Source: Pseudomonas oleovorans subsp. oleovorans (GTDB lineage: Bacteria; Pseudomonadota; Gammaproteobacteria; Pseudomonadales; Pseudomonadaceae). From it: a stretch of DNA of 48,849 bases. Positions 22,734-31,299 of this stretch are shown here, piece by piece. Under the pieces are notes generated by a model that worked only from the letters and a program-made list of their open reading frames with translations, did no database searches and was not told where the DNA came from. The number at the start of each line of letters is the position of its first letter. The stretch's first letter is position 1. The stretch spans positions 1-48,849 of the forward strand of contig NZ_NIUB01000035.1 of NCBI RefSeq assembly GCF_002197815.1, read 5' to 3'. The position numbers and the translations under genes were made by a program.

Positions 22734-23983
22734 ACGCTCAACCTCGGACTCGCGGGGAACACCTGCGTGGTTACGTAAATACAGTTCATACACCCCGTTC
22801 ACTCCCGCAAGCGCGAGAAATACGAACGAGCAGTTTCTCATGCTCGATCCATGGGCCGCTCACCCCCGCGCACGCGGGAAATACTTCGCGCTTGCTCATT
22901 TCTCACCCCCACAGCCCCGCTCACCCCCGCGCACGCGGGAAATACAACCGTCAATACCCCTTCAAATCCCCAAAATACCGTTCACCCCCGCTTGCGCAGG
23001 GAATACGTTGCTGCGGTTTCGCAACGTGCGCTACAGGACCGCTTACCCCTACGGCGCGGGGAACACGGGTTCATCAACGGCGATGACGGGCGCAGCTACC
23101 GAATACCTCCACGCAGGTGGACAACACCAGAACCCTGATTTTCTCCCTGGATATATAAGCCGCTTACCCCCGCGCACGCGGGAAATACGTAAACACGCTG
23201 CCGTAGTCGTTGGACAGCATCCGCTCACCCCCGCGCACGCGGGAAATACCCGAAAACAGCGCCACCGCTCTCATCGTATGCCCGCTCACCCCCGCGCACG
23301 CGGGAAATACTGGCACCGCATGCTGTTCAGTTCGCAAACATGCCGCTCACCCCCGCGCACGCGGGAAATACGCCGCAGGCCGGGCACTTGCCCTTGCGCA
23401 TGTACCGCTCACCCCCGCGCACGCGGGAAATACGGCATCGTCGCACTGCTGATCGCCTACTTCGCCCGCTCACCCCCGCGCACGCGGGAAATACCACACG
23501 TACCGAGAAGGATTTCATGGCAACGTCCGCTCACCCCCGCGCACGCGGGAAATAAGGTCCCTATATCCCTTAATTTTGAGAAGCTGACCGCTCACCCCCG
23601 CGCACGCGGGAAATACTCATCCAGAGGCTTTTCGTAAGGTGGATCGGGCCGCTCACCCCCGCGCACGCGGGAAATACAAATGATGGGAGCTGAGAAGATC
23701 GCCACAAACCCGCTCACCCCCGCGCACGCGGGAAATACGCCAAGCGACCATCTCGCTGAGACGCCCGTTCGCCGCTCACCCCCGCGCACGCGGGAAATAC
23801 TCGGCTCAAAAAAGCCACTCAAGGAAGGCGACCCGCTCACCCCCGCGCACGCGGGAAATACTGGAAGAAGGAAATCGCACCAGCCCTGCATAGCCGCTCA
23901 CCCCCGCGCACGCGGGAAATACTCGCGTCTCGAATCTGATGCGTAACTTGGATGCCGCTCACCCCCGCGCACGCGGGAAATAC
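22734..23983 (-). CRISPR. Type IV-A1 CRISPR array, 21 repeats
   Basis: The 29-base repeat (minus strand: GTATTTCCCGCG, then TGCGCGGGGG, then TGAGCGG) has a GC-rich hairpin like type I-E/IV-A repeats. Period is 61 with 32-base spacers (33 in two cases). Fourteen repeats, from 22856 to 23955, are identical in their last 28 bases. Those at 22734, 22795, 22978, 23039 and 23099 are increasingly degenerate, marking the trailer end; 23160 and 23527 differ by one base. Decay at the left and the csf genes at the right show transcription leftward from a leader at 23984-24038. Twenty spacers in all. Confidence 0.95.
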
Positions 23984-24038
23984 ACATAGATATTGATCTT
24001 CCGCATAGTGCGAACACTACATCTGGTAACTTGCAAGG
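23984..24038 (-). promoter_or_regulatory. CRISPR leader with possible promoter
   Basis: Only 55 bases separate csf3 from the first repeat. On the minus strand TTACCA (24029-24024), 16 bases, TATGCG (24007-24002) could start the precursor crRNA near 23995; read-through from csf3 is the alternative. Confidence 0.4.
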
Positions 24039-24707
24039 TTAAGCCAAACTGGTGGGCACAAGCGCCGGCTTGTGCAGACTGCGATCCCAATATGGACTCT
24101 GGAGAGCCGACATTGCGAGTGCATACTCTCCGCAGAGGATGCTTTGTTCGCTGTCATCCGGCATTGCCCGCAAGGCCCAGGTACATTCGACTTCTGGAAC
24201 GACTTCCACCGAGAATCCGGCTACCCGACCGCATCCTACGCCGCGCCGACCTCCGATCTGCCGACATTGAGAAAGAAGGTCAGCAATCCTGGCCTGATCG
24301 CCAACGCAATATGCAGTGAGCGTGGCCCAGACCAACGGGTAGTGGTACAGCGAGTTCTTGAATGGCCCTCCAGCTGGGTTGGGTTTCGCTGCCCGCAATA
24401 GCAAGAATCCTTCGCTACGGTGCCGTGCTGCTTCGGCAGTGTTGATCCGGCTTGTCTGCATCCAGTTTTGCGATGCAGCACCCTTGTTAATATGGAATGC
24501 AGAGGCCTTGAAAACCCATTGCCCGGATCGAGAGCGGTACTGCTCCAACGGCAGGTCATAATGGTGATCACGCGGGTTGATGCCATCGCCCAACTCTGCC
24601 CGAACCTCACTGACCCGAAGGGCACCGAGTAGTGCGTCCAAGTGGAACAAGTCTCCAGGTTCCACCATAGGGGAGCCGAGGTTGATGGTGACTTTCAGAA
24701 AGTCCAT
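24039..24707 (-). CDS. csf3: Csf3, Cas5-like subunit of type IV-A complex, 222 aa
   Basis: Placed last in a csf5-csf1-csf2-csf3 operon beside the array. The RAMP-like opening MDFLKVTINLGSPMVEPGDL and the glycine-rich GGRRGVGCGRVAGFSVE segment (about residues 150-166) fit the Cas5-like Csf3, which caps the 5' handle of crRNA. Its ATG overlaps the csf2 stop (TGATG) behind a strong AAGGAGG site, so the two are coupled. Cytoplasmic part of the crRNP. Confidence 0.85.
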   Translation of the reverse strand: MDFLKVTINLGSPMVEPGDLFHLDALLGALRVSEVRAELGDGINPRDHHYDLPLEQYRSRSGQWVFKASAFHINKGAASQNWMQTSRINTAEAARHRSEGFLLLRAAKPNPAGGPFKNSLYHYPLVWATLTAYCVGDQARIADLLSQCRQIGGRRGVGCGRVAGFSVEVVPEVECTWALRAMPDDSEQSILCGEYALAMSALQSPYWDRSLHKPALVPTSLA

Positions 24708-25750
24708 CAGGCCTCCTTGGCGCTCGCTGCGAACTGCTCAAACTCAGAACTGGTCATGCCGTCCAGCGCCTCCGCGATGGCATCGAAGAACTGCTCAGTA
24801 GCTTGACCGGAAACACCGGATGGAGTCCAAACGGACTCGCCATCGAGGATCACATCTTCGATAACAAAACGACCGTAGTCCTTGGCGTGACCGCCCGCGA
24901 TGCGCTGGTTCGCCAGCTTGTTAAGAGCCAGCAGAATCAGGCCGATCTGTGATTCCGAGGGGCGATCAACATTGATCCGCCACAGCCACTTCACGCCCGC
25001 GATGACCACTTCATGTGCGTTAAATGCCTTGAGGCCGCGACCGTTATCGTCCGACGACTCAGCGGCTTCGTCCGCTTGCTTGGCGGCTTTGCCCTTTTTC
25101 GCCTTGGTGGTGGCCAGCAGGCTGGTAATCCAATCGTTCGCAGCTTGGGCGCCACCCTCAATAACAGCTGCATCATCAGGGCTACCCAGTTGCAGAATAG
25201 GGTCATTTCGGCGCGTCCATACAATTTCGGTAATGCCACCCTTGATCGAGTCGTTGATGTAGTCGCTTCCGATAATGCGCTGCGAGAACTGGTGGATGGG
25301 GTACAGGCTATCGACCATGAGCCGACCTTGCAGCATGCGGGGGCCACCCCCGAACAAGCCGAGAAACGGGTGGGCGCGCATCGTGACGATTTCGTCGAAG
25401 CTGCTTGGTACGCCGTCCGGGTTGCCACTGGAGTTGCCGGCATAGGCAGTGGCATAGGCGCCAATACTCAGCTGAGCGGACTTATCACGCAGGGCGGGTT
25501 CAATCACATCCTTGAGCATGGTGCGGCGCAGAAGGTTGCGCATGGTGTTGCCGGGAACAATGGGCAGCGGCACCGCCTTAGCCACGCCGTCGCCGGTTTC
25601 CGCCACCACGGTCATGGTGCGAGCGCGGGTCAGAGGGAAGCGCGAAGCGCCCTGCGGGGGGTTGATCGTGCCGTCCAGCGATACGTAATAACTCCCAGGT
25701 GCAGCGGAGAAGATCGGGGTGATGTTGCGAATGAGAACTTCGATTTGCAT
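24707..25750 (-). CDS. csf2: Csf2, Cas7-like backbone subunit, 347 aa
   Basis: Size and position fit Csf2, which polymerises along the crRNA spacer. Visible features are the N-terminal strand MQIEVLIRNITPIFSAAPGS, IVPGNTMRNLLRRTML (about residues 62-77), the glycine loop FLGLFGGGPRMLQGRLMVDS (about 130-149) and a charged internal linker (KAKKGKAAKQADEAAE, about 215-230). Separated from csf1 by 14 bases. The linker appears longer and more alanine/lysine-rich than the rest of the protein. Confidence 0.88.
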   Translation of the reverse strand: MQIEVLIRNITPIFSAAPGSYYVSLDGTINPPQGASRFPLTRARTMTVVAETGDGVAKAVPLPIVPGNTMRNLLRRTMLKDVIEPALRDKSAQLSIGAYATAYAGNSSGNPDGVPSSFDEIVTMRAHPFLGLFGGGPRMLQGRLMVDSLYPIHQFSQRIIGSDYINDSIKGGITEIVWTRRNDPILQLGSPDDAAVIEGGAQAANDWITSLLATTKAKKGKAAKQADEAAESSDDNGRGLKAFNAHEVVIAGVKWLWRINVDRPSESQIGLILLALNKLANQRIAGGHAKDYGRFVIEDVILDGESVWTPSGVSGQATEQFFDAIAEALDGMTSSEFEQFAASAKEA

Positions 25751-25764
25751 GGTCTAACTCCGCC

Positions 25765-26487
25765 TTAGAGCTTTTCGAGGATTTTGGAGGTGATGCACTC
25801 GGGTTCCTCCGGTTGGGGGCGCTTCGAGTGCATGATGTAGGCAAGCGCCCAGCGCTCACCTGGAGTGATATTCAGCAGAAACTCTTGATCGGCAGCGCTC
25901 AGATGCTCACGTCCGGCCTTCGTGAGCGCACCATGCCCACTGTCTGCCGCTTTTCGGTCGAGGAAGATCGGCGCCTGCCACTTCTTTTGGCCTTCATTCA
26001 TGCGATCAGCAATTTCAAGCGCCTCCCGGATGGCTTCTGGCCGAACAACGAACAGGTTGTTGCCGTACCGCACCTTGATGAGACGGTTATCCAGGGTGAC
26101 TGGAGTACGCCAGCACAGATGCTGCATGGTCGAAGACGAGTGCATTACGAAAAATGGCGCTGGAGGCGGGGTGGTGAAAAGCCACGCCTTGTTGGTGTCC
26201 TTGCTGATCTGAAAAACCCCATCTTGGGTAATCAGGGCATAGGAAAGGCCATTAAGCATTTGTTTCTTTCGCAGGATCAGGCAGCGCCAGCAGATGCTGC
26301 GCGAGGTAGACGCAAGGTTGCGGGTATCGCTGAAAAACGCGCCAACACTCGATGGCGAGTAAAGATCGCCTTTCTCAATCGGGCGGGCGCAGTGGCTGCA
26401 CGCTACTGGGTCGTTATCCCAGGTAAGCAGACCTTTGTCTGGCGGCAGCTTGAAAACCTGATCAACAACATCACTCGGATAGCGCAT
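25765..26487 (-). CDS. csf1: Csf1, Cas8-like large subunit, 240 aa
   Basis: ATG 26487 (MRYPSDVVDQVF) lies inside the end of csf5; a 17-base overlap. A zinc site is formed by C30-x2-C33 (ACSHCA) and C66-x2-C69 (CWRC), the hallmark of Csf1. This subunit is thought to recognise the protospacer-adjacent motif and replaces Cas8. The following domain (RLIKVRYGNNLFVVRPEAIR) and helical C terminus are of the usual length. The upstream extension of the frame is not needed. Confidence 0.88.
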   Translation of the reverse strand: MRYPSDVVDQVFKLPPDKGLLTWDNDPVACSHCARPIEKGDLYSPSSVGAFFSDTRNLASTSRSICWRCLILRKKQMLNGLSYALITQDGVFQISKDTNKAWLFTTPPPAPFFVMHSSSTMQHLCWRTPVTLDNRLIKVRYGNNLFVVRPEAIREALEIADRMNEGQKKWQAPIFLDRKAADSGHGALTKAGREHLSAADQEFLLNITPGERWALAYIMHSKRPQPEEPECITSKILEKL

Positions 26488-27181
26488 TGACGGCCCCCGA
26501 TAGTTGGTGAGTTGCGTTGAACTGGCCGTAGCCCTTGCTGAGCATAAAGCCCGCCGTCCAGATACCGCCGAGCCGCGCATTCACATCGAACACTGCCCCG
26601 CGTAGCCCTCGATAGGCGACCTTGGAGTTAGGGTTATGCTTCGCCGCGAAATTACCAACTGCCCCCTTGAACTCAACTTCTAGGTTTTCTGGCAGAGGCA
26701 GTCCTACCGCTGCTGCCTGCCGCTGGAGTGATCGAAGGAACAACCCCTCCAGGTGTGCTTTGCCTTCTGCTTCATGGAGCAAACGCTCGGCATGGCGCTG
26801 CTTCTTCTGAACGACCATGCGCGGGACCGTGTAACTCAGCACATAGGGTCGAGCCTCAGCAGACAGGCTGTGTTCCTTATGCTCAACCTGAATGATCCGG
26901 TCAGGCATTCGGCGGGCAAGAGCCGCGTGTATCAGTGGAACTGCGTCCCGAACGATGGCGCCACCCCCGTCGCCAAACCCGAGCAGGCAGAAACCGTCCG
27001 ATGCGCCACCGAACTGCACCGTAGGAAACTCAGTGCGGGAAGTGCTTGTGCCTGGGATGTAGTTCATAAGCGTGGCCACTAGCCCCGGCTGAACCCCGTC
27101 CATCAATTCGGCAACCATGGCCCTGGCCCTGTCGGGGTAGGCGCGCTCGCCCATGTTGAAAATAACCTGTGTGACAAACAT
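26471..27181 (-). CDS. csf5: Csf5, Cas6-like crRNA endonuclease, 236 aa
   Basis: First gene of the operon, behind AGGGA. Presence of Csf5 rather than a generic Cas6 marks subtype IV-A1. The C-terminal glycine-rich segment (GGIWTAGFMLSKGYGQFNAT) corresponds to the RAMP glycine loop. It should cut the precursor at the repeat hairpin and stay on the 3' stem-loop. The central part is basic (VVQKKQRHAERLLHE). Confidence 0.85.
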   Translation of the reverse strand: MFVTQVIFNMGERAYPDRARAMVAELMDGVQPGLVATLMNYIPGTSTSRTEFPTVQFGGASDGFCLLGFGDGGGAIVRDAVPLIHAALARRMPDRIIQVEHKEHSLSAEARPYVLSYTVPRMVVQKKQRHAERLLHEAEGKAHLEGLFLRSLQRQAAAVGLPLPENLEVEFKGAVGNFAAKHNPNSKVAYRGLRGAVFDVNARLGGIWTAGFMLSKGYGQFNATHQLSGAVNALSE

Positions 27182-27215
27182 CGGGGATTCCCTACCAGTT
27201 CTTTTGCGTGCGATA

Positions 27216-27243
27216 TTTATAACGTGTTTTAAAGTAGGATCAA
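27216..27243 (-). promoter_or_regulatory. Sigma70-like promoter of the csf operon
   Basis: Minus strand TTGATC (27243-27238), 16 bases, TATAAA (27221-27216), in an A+T-rich 67-base gap between divergent csf5 and dinG. It lacks the TGACACA box used by most other units. The dinG promoter must overlap the same gap but is not clear. Confidence 0.55.
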
Positions 27244-27248
27244 GTGAA

Positions 27249-29405
27249 GTGGAAGTAATTCGTATCGGTGCAATCGCTCCCCCGGAAAAGCAGCGGAGTC
27301 AGTGGGCTCGCGACAAGCTTGCCGAGGCCATTGAGCTAAAGCTTGAGCCCATTGCAGTACCGCTTCATGAGGTGGAAAGCTTCACGTCCACTATGAATCC
27401 AGCGCTGGCAAGCCAGCTCAAGCGGATGGCCAAGGACTGCAACATACCGCTCGCACGGCTCACTGCTGGCTTGCTCGCGGCGTTGAGGCGTCACTACGAG
27501 GCTATGGAAGTCGCCCCTGCGCCCGTGAATCCCGAGACTGGGATTCCGGGGCAGTCCGAAGTTCGTGAGGTGCTGCTGCCGCTGCTGGAGCAGAGTGCTT
27601 CGGCAATCGAGAAGGGAAAGATCGTTTTCGCTGAGGCGGCTACCGGGACTGGCAAGGGCAGGATGATTGCCTCGCTAGCCGCGAACGCTGCGGCCAAGGG
27701 CGACACCGTTGTGATCAGCGCACCGCTCGCGGTGACTTGGCAGCTCATTGATGCCCTCAAGGGTATCCGTGAGGCTCAAGTGGCCGGCATTACGCTGAGC
27801 CTGGGGCGACCAAATTTCGTTTCTCCAGATCGGGTGCTGGAATGGGCTGTCGATAACGAGCGTGTCGAGCTGGCTGCATGGGTAGAGCAGGGCGGAAAGC
27901 CACTCAGTGAACGCACCAAAGGCGCCAGCGAAGTTATCGAACATGAACTTTGCTGGATGCTTGAAGACGCCCTGGTGCTGGCGGAGGATTTGCCTATCGA
28001 CGCCATCATGCTGAGTCCCGATGACGATGATGATTGCCCGGCCCAGCGGCTCTACAAGTCAATGCGCAACAACCACTCTGAGGCTGGGATAGTCCTGTGC
28101 TCCCACTACATGCTCGCAGCCCATGTTCGTTTTATGCAGTTACGGGGATTGGCGGGGGAGGATGACCCCGCCGAGCCGGCGCAGTCCTTCTCATTGCCCC
28201 AAGCCATCGATACCCTGATCGTTGATGAAGCCCACCTGCTCGAACAAGCATTCGCAGCGATCTACAGTCACACACTGCGGCTGCGCCCGCTTGTACGCGC
28301 AATAGAGAGTCATGTGGGCCGAGGGAAGACACCAGTCGTCAATGCTCTCAACGCTCTGGCTCAGCAGATAACCCGAACCGTTCAGCAGGGCAAAGATGGT
28401 GGAGCTAGGGTCTGTCAGCTTGATGAGGTGCCAAGCTTGGAGCCGGCGCTGCGGGATGCTTTGACCGCCCTCGAAAGTATCAGCGTCAAGTCACTCGATG
28501 GTGGAGCGAAAGCTGTGATTCGTGTTGCCATCCGCGCCATCAAAGATGCGCTGTCTGGTCGCTCGCGGCTACGCATGGAGCTTACCCCCGTGCGTCACTT
28601 CCCAATGCTGGTTTCGGGCAGGGCAAATCTGCAAAAAGCCTTGCTGAGCCTTTGGGATTCCGTAGCTGGAGCAGCGCTCGTATCGGCCACCATCTATGCA
28701 AGCGATGATCATGCGGTGCTCACCCGTTGGAAGCTGGAAGTCCCGCCAGCCCGCGCCATCTATTTGCCCCCAGTTCACCCAGCTTGGACAACAGAGCCAG
28801 TGGTTCTGCATCCTGACAGGAATGCCATTGAGCCAAACGATAGCCCTGAATGGGCCGACGAAACAGCTGGCTTGATAACGAAGGTTGCAGAGAGAGCAGC
28901 GGGTGGTACGTTGGTGCTCTGCACTTCCTACCAAAATGCAGAATTGCTCCAGGGGCGCCTGCTGGCAGTGTTGGGTGAGCGCCTGATTGTCCAAACGAAG
29001 GTCAGCAGTGCTTCTATGTGCGTCGCCCAATACAAGGCGCTGTACCGAGCCGGGGCAAGGCCGGTTTGGCTTGGTGTGGGAGCAGCATGGACGGGTATCG
29101 ACCTATCGGATGAGCAGGCGACTGATCCAGCAGATGACGCCATGCTGAGCGATCTGGTCATAACTCGCCTGCCTGTAGGCCTCAATCGATCCCTGACGCA
29201 TGAGCGGCGAGTTGCTATTGCCGGATTCAAGATAGTCACGCTTGAAGCTGTATGGCAGCTGCGTCAGGGCTTGGGCCGGCTTGTTCGCCGCCCCGGCGTT
29301 AAGAACAAGAACCTTTGGGTGCTTGACTCTCGAATTGGAGGCAATACTCCATGGGTAGCGCCCTACAGGAAGCTGTTGAGTCGATATAGAACCGCCCCAT
29401 TGTAA
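27249..29405 (+). CDS. dinG: CasDinG (Csf4) helicase of type IV-A, 718 aa
   Basis: GTG 27249 (VEVIRIGAIAPPEKQR) is preferred; the open frame reaches 27153 but overlaps csf5 and its promoter. XPD/DinG-type superfamily 2 helicase: Walker A ATGTGKGRM (about residues 130-138), DEAH box VDEAH (325-329) and motif VI QLRQGLGRLVRR (about 668-679). The four-cysteine iron-sulfur pattern is not intact, as known for CasDinG. It is needed for interference by 5'-3' unwinding of target DNA, and probably replaces a nuclease. Transcribed away from the other csf genes. Confidence 0.92.
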   Translation: MEVIRIGAIAPPEKQRSQWARDKLAEAIELKLEPIAVPLHEVESFTSTMNPALASQLKRMAKDCNIPLARLTAGLLAALRRHYEAMEVAPAPVNPETGIPGQSEVREVLLPLLEQSASAIEKGKIVFAEAATGTGKGRMIASLAANAAAKGDTVVISAPLAVTWQLIDALKGIREAQVAGITLSLGRPNFVSPDRVLEWAVDNERVELAAWVEQGGKPLSERTKGASEVIEHELCWMLEDALVLAEDLPIDAIMLSPDDDDDCPAQRLYKSMRNNHSEAGIVLCSHYMLAAHVRFMQLRGLAGEDDPAEPAQSFSLPQAIDTLIVDEAHLLEQAFAAIYSHTLRLRPLVRAIESHVGRGKTPVVNALNALAQQITRTVQQGKDGGARVCQLDEVPSLEPALRDALTALESISVKSLDGGAKAVIRVAIRAIKDALSGRSRLRMELTPVRHFPMLVSGRANLQKALLSLWDSVAGAALVSATIYASDDHAVLTRWKLEVPPARAIYLPPVHPAWTTEPVVLHPDRNAIEPNDSPEWADETAGLITKVAERAAGGTLVLCTSYQNAELLQGRLLAVLGERLIVQTKVSSASMCVAQYKALYRAGARPVWLGVGAAWTGIDLSDEQATDPADDAMLSDLVITRLPVGLNRSLTHERRVAIAGFKIVTLEAVWQLRQGLGRLVRRPGVKNKNLWVLDSRIGGNTPWVAPYRKLLSRYRTAPL

Positions 29406-29562
29406 ATGGGGCCGAAATCGACAGTGCCTGGAGATTTCATCACGCCAGTGAAGAAGTCATGAGCCGATTGGAAAGGGTGAGCTTCGAACATTTGGATTCT
29501 GACCTGCGCACATTGCGTATGGAGCGGAGCGCGCCTGTCTTGGGTTTATGAACCACTCCTAG

Positions 29563-29910
29563 TCAAAGAGTCTTGATGGTTCCGCTACCATCACATTTCA
29601 GGCATGTCCCACCGCGCACATGGCTAAAGGCTTGGATGTGACCCGTTCCGCCGCAGCGTGGGCAGTTTCCCTTGGGGCGATCAATCTTCGGCGCAAAGGC
29701 CAAGTAAACCTCCTGCAAGGCGTTATGCCGCTCGTTTGGGCCGAGGCTTCCCCAGCTCTCGTTCTCGGGATCGGCGAGCTGGCGGTTCAGTGCCTCGCGG
29801 TAGGCCTTAACCAGCGGCTGTAGCTCGTCAGGAACCGCGCTGAGGCGTATCCGCTCCAGGTCAACTGAAAGCCGGTACTGCTTGAATCGCGTCAGAAGAT
29901 CAGCACTCAT
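29563..29910 (-). CDS. DnaJ-type zinc-finger protein, 115 aa
   Basis: Two CxxCxGxG repeats (CPRCGGTGHI at about 83-92, CLKCDGSGTI at about 102-111) form one zinc module of DnaJ type; the N-terminal 75 residues are helical. No J domain. Such stand-alone modules are common in phages and plasmids, with no fixed role. Second gene after 29941-30432. The bases 29406-29562 hold only very short frames. Confidence 0.7.
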   Translation of the reverse strand: MSADLLTRFKQYRLSVDLERIRLSAVPDELQPLVKAYREALNRQLADPENESWGSLGPNERHNALQEVYLAFAPKIDRPKGNCPRCGGTGHIQAFSHVRGGTCLKCDGSGTIKTL

Positions 29911-29940
29911 GTCTAGAGCCTCCAGGGTGTGGTTTGCTCG

Positions 29941-30432
29941 TCAGGCAGCTTTCACCTTGCAGAGGAAGCCAGGGACTTGCACCTTCGGGTTCTTCGTTTT
30001 TCCAGCCAGCGCCTTGGCGATGATAAAGCGAAGGCCAGCAATCATCATCGTCGGGCCACTGAGGTATCCGAAATCCAGCTCGGGGTAGGAGCAACCATAC
30101 TCACGCCACTCCACGCTACGCCCGGTAGCGCGGAAACGGCAATCCTGGGCAAGCCAGAGCCCATGGTGCGAGTGACCCTCGCAGTCGATGTGTCGAAACT
30201 GGATTTTCTCACGCTCCAGCAGAGGGTGGCCGTGCGCGGGGTCGGTCGATGGGGAGTAGACAGCGCCTAGTGCATTCTCATCCGAAAGGGCATAGCGAAC
30301 ATGGGCGCCGTCGAAGATCACAGCTACGCCTTCCTGCTGGGCTATCAGCCAGTCGATTTGGATGGTGGTCAGGGTATTCACGACGACCGCAACAGGGGCG
30401 CTTTGCTTGCGGCGGGAGGTGGTGGTGTTCAT
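29941..30432 (-). CDS. DUF2591-like phage-type protein, 163 aa
   Basis: ATG 30432 (MNTTTSRRKQSAPV) agrees with a promoter box 58 bases upstream. The pattern LTTIQIDWLIAQQEG ... YSPSTDPAHGHPLLEREKI ... GPTMMIAGLRFIIAKALAG matches the phage DUF2591 family, whose function is unknown. Alternative longer start at 30480 would include the promoter. Confidence 0.65.
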   Translation of the reverse strand: MNTTTSRRKQSAPVAVVVNTLTTIQIDWLIAQQEGVAVIFDGAHVRYALSDENALGAVYSPSTDPAHGHPLLEREKIQFRHIDCEGHSHHGLWLAQDCRFRATGRSVEWREYGCSYPELDFGYLSGPTMMIAGLRFIIAKALAGKTKNPKVQVPGFLCKVKAA

Positions 30433-30457
30433 TCTGCCTCGCAGATGCTCGTTGATG

Positions 30458-30490
30458 TGAGCAAATCTTGAGGCAGGCAATACTGTGTCA
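30458..30490 (-). promoter_or_regulatory. TGACACA-class promoter for the 30432 gene
   Basis: TGACACA (30490-30484), 13 bases, CAAGAT, TCA at the expected start; 58 bases to ATG. Confidence 0.6.
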
Positions 30491-30549
30491 GCTCACGGCA
30501 GGTAGAACTTGCTCGGCTCCCAGGTTATGAGGTGAGGGGCTGGGGGTGG

Positions 30550-31284
30550 CTACGCTATGTCGTGGTATGCGGAAAGTCCGTCAGCGCCTGTCCATCCAAG
30601 AATTCGCCCAGGTGTGAAGCGCCGAGACTCGTACATTTCGCGACTTGCTCTGATTTCCTCACGTACCCACGCAGGATCGTCCGGCGATAAGGTGGTGGGC
30701 GAGTCCCGGAGGTATTCGATACTCATCGCCATTTCGCGCATGTTGAAGCCGGTGACACGGAATACCCTCTTGAAGCTGTATTCAGGTGAGTAATGAACGC
30801 CCGGTATCAGTAGCGGGTTGGTGAGCTGGTTGCAGGCGCGAGCAAGCTCACCTGAGACTCCCTGGTAAGCGGCAACATCCACCCATATGCCTTTGTCTTG
30901 AAGCGCCTGCACCAAGCGCAGAAAGTCACCATCACCGCTCATCAGGACCACCCGATCCAGGCGCTCGCTGTGCAGAAGCACATCAACCGTCAGGTCAACA
31001 TCGACGTTGGCTTTAGTCGTCACTTCCCCATCAGGGCCTTGGTAGGACTTAGGGGTCTTCAAGTGCAGCATGAAGCCGGCCTGCTCCATCCTCGCCCGAC
31101 AGCCACGACGCCACGCAGCAAACCGCTCATTGCTCGATTCGGTGCCCTCATCGTAGGACAGATAGGCATGCAGTTGCGTGACGCGCCCGCAGCCCTCGTA
31201 GTGCTTGCGGAGCGCGGGATAGACCATGCTGCCCAGGCCGTTGCTGGCTATGTTGTCGAAGTCGATGTAGATGCCCGTGCGCAT
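30550..31284 (-). CDS. NYN-domain (PIN-like) ribonuclease, 244 aa
   Basis: Acidic metal-binding positions of the LabA/DUF88 NYN fold are present: YIDFDNI (D8, D10), DVDLTVDVL (D95, D97) and SGDGDFLRLVQ (D118, D120). The C-terminal 80 residues (FNMREMAMSIEYLRDS) are family-variable. NYN proteins cleave RNA in processing or phage defence. Its position 1.1 kb from dinG may be coincidence, but it could act on crRNA or phage transcripts. Confidence 0.8.
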   Translation of the reverse strand: MRTGIYIDFDNIASNGLGSMVYPALRKHYEGCGRVTQLHAYLSYDEGTESSNERFAAWRRGCRARMEQAGFMLHLKTPKSYQGPDGEVTTKANVDVDLTVDVLLHSERLDRVVLMSGDGDFLRLVQALQDKGIWVDVAAYQGVSGELARACNQLTNPLLIPGVHYSPEYSFKRVFRVTGFNMREMAMSIEYLRDSPTTLSPDDPAWVREEIRASREMYESRRFTPGRILGWTGADGLSAYHDIA

Positions 31285-31299
31285 CAGGTGATCCTTGGG

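Noticed and set aside
22720..23946. Long open frames rich in PRTREI and HPRARGKY repeats across the array (both strands)
   Set aside because: They are translations of the CRISPR repeats with a period close to a multiple of three; not proteins.
24039..29405. Classification as type I-E because of the I-E-like repeat
   Set aside because: No cas3, cas8e or cas1/2; Csf1, Csf5 and DinG signatures define type IV-A1.
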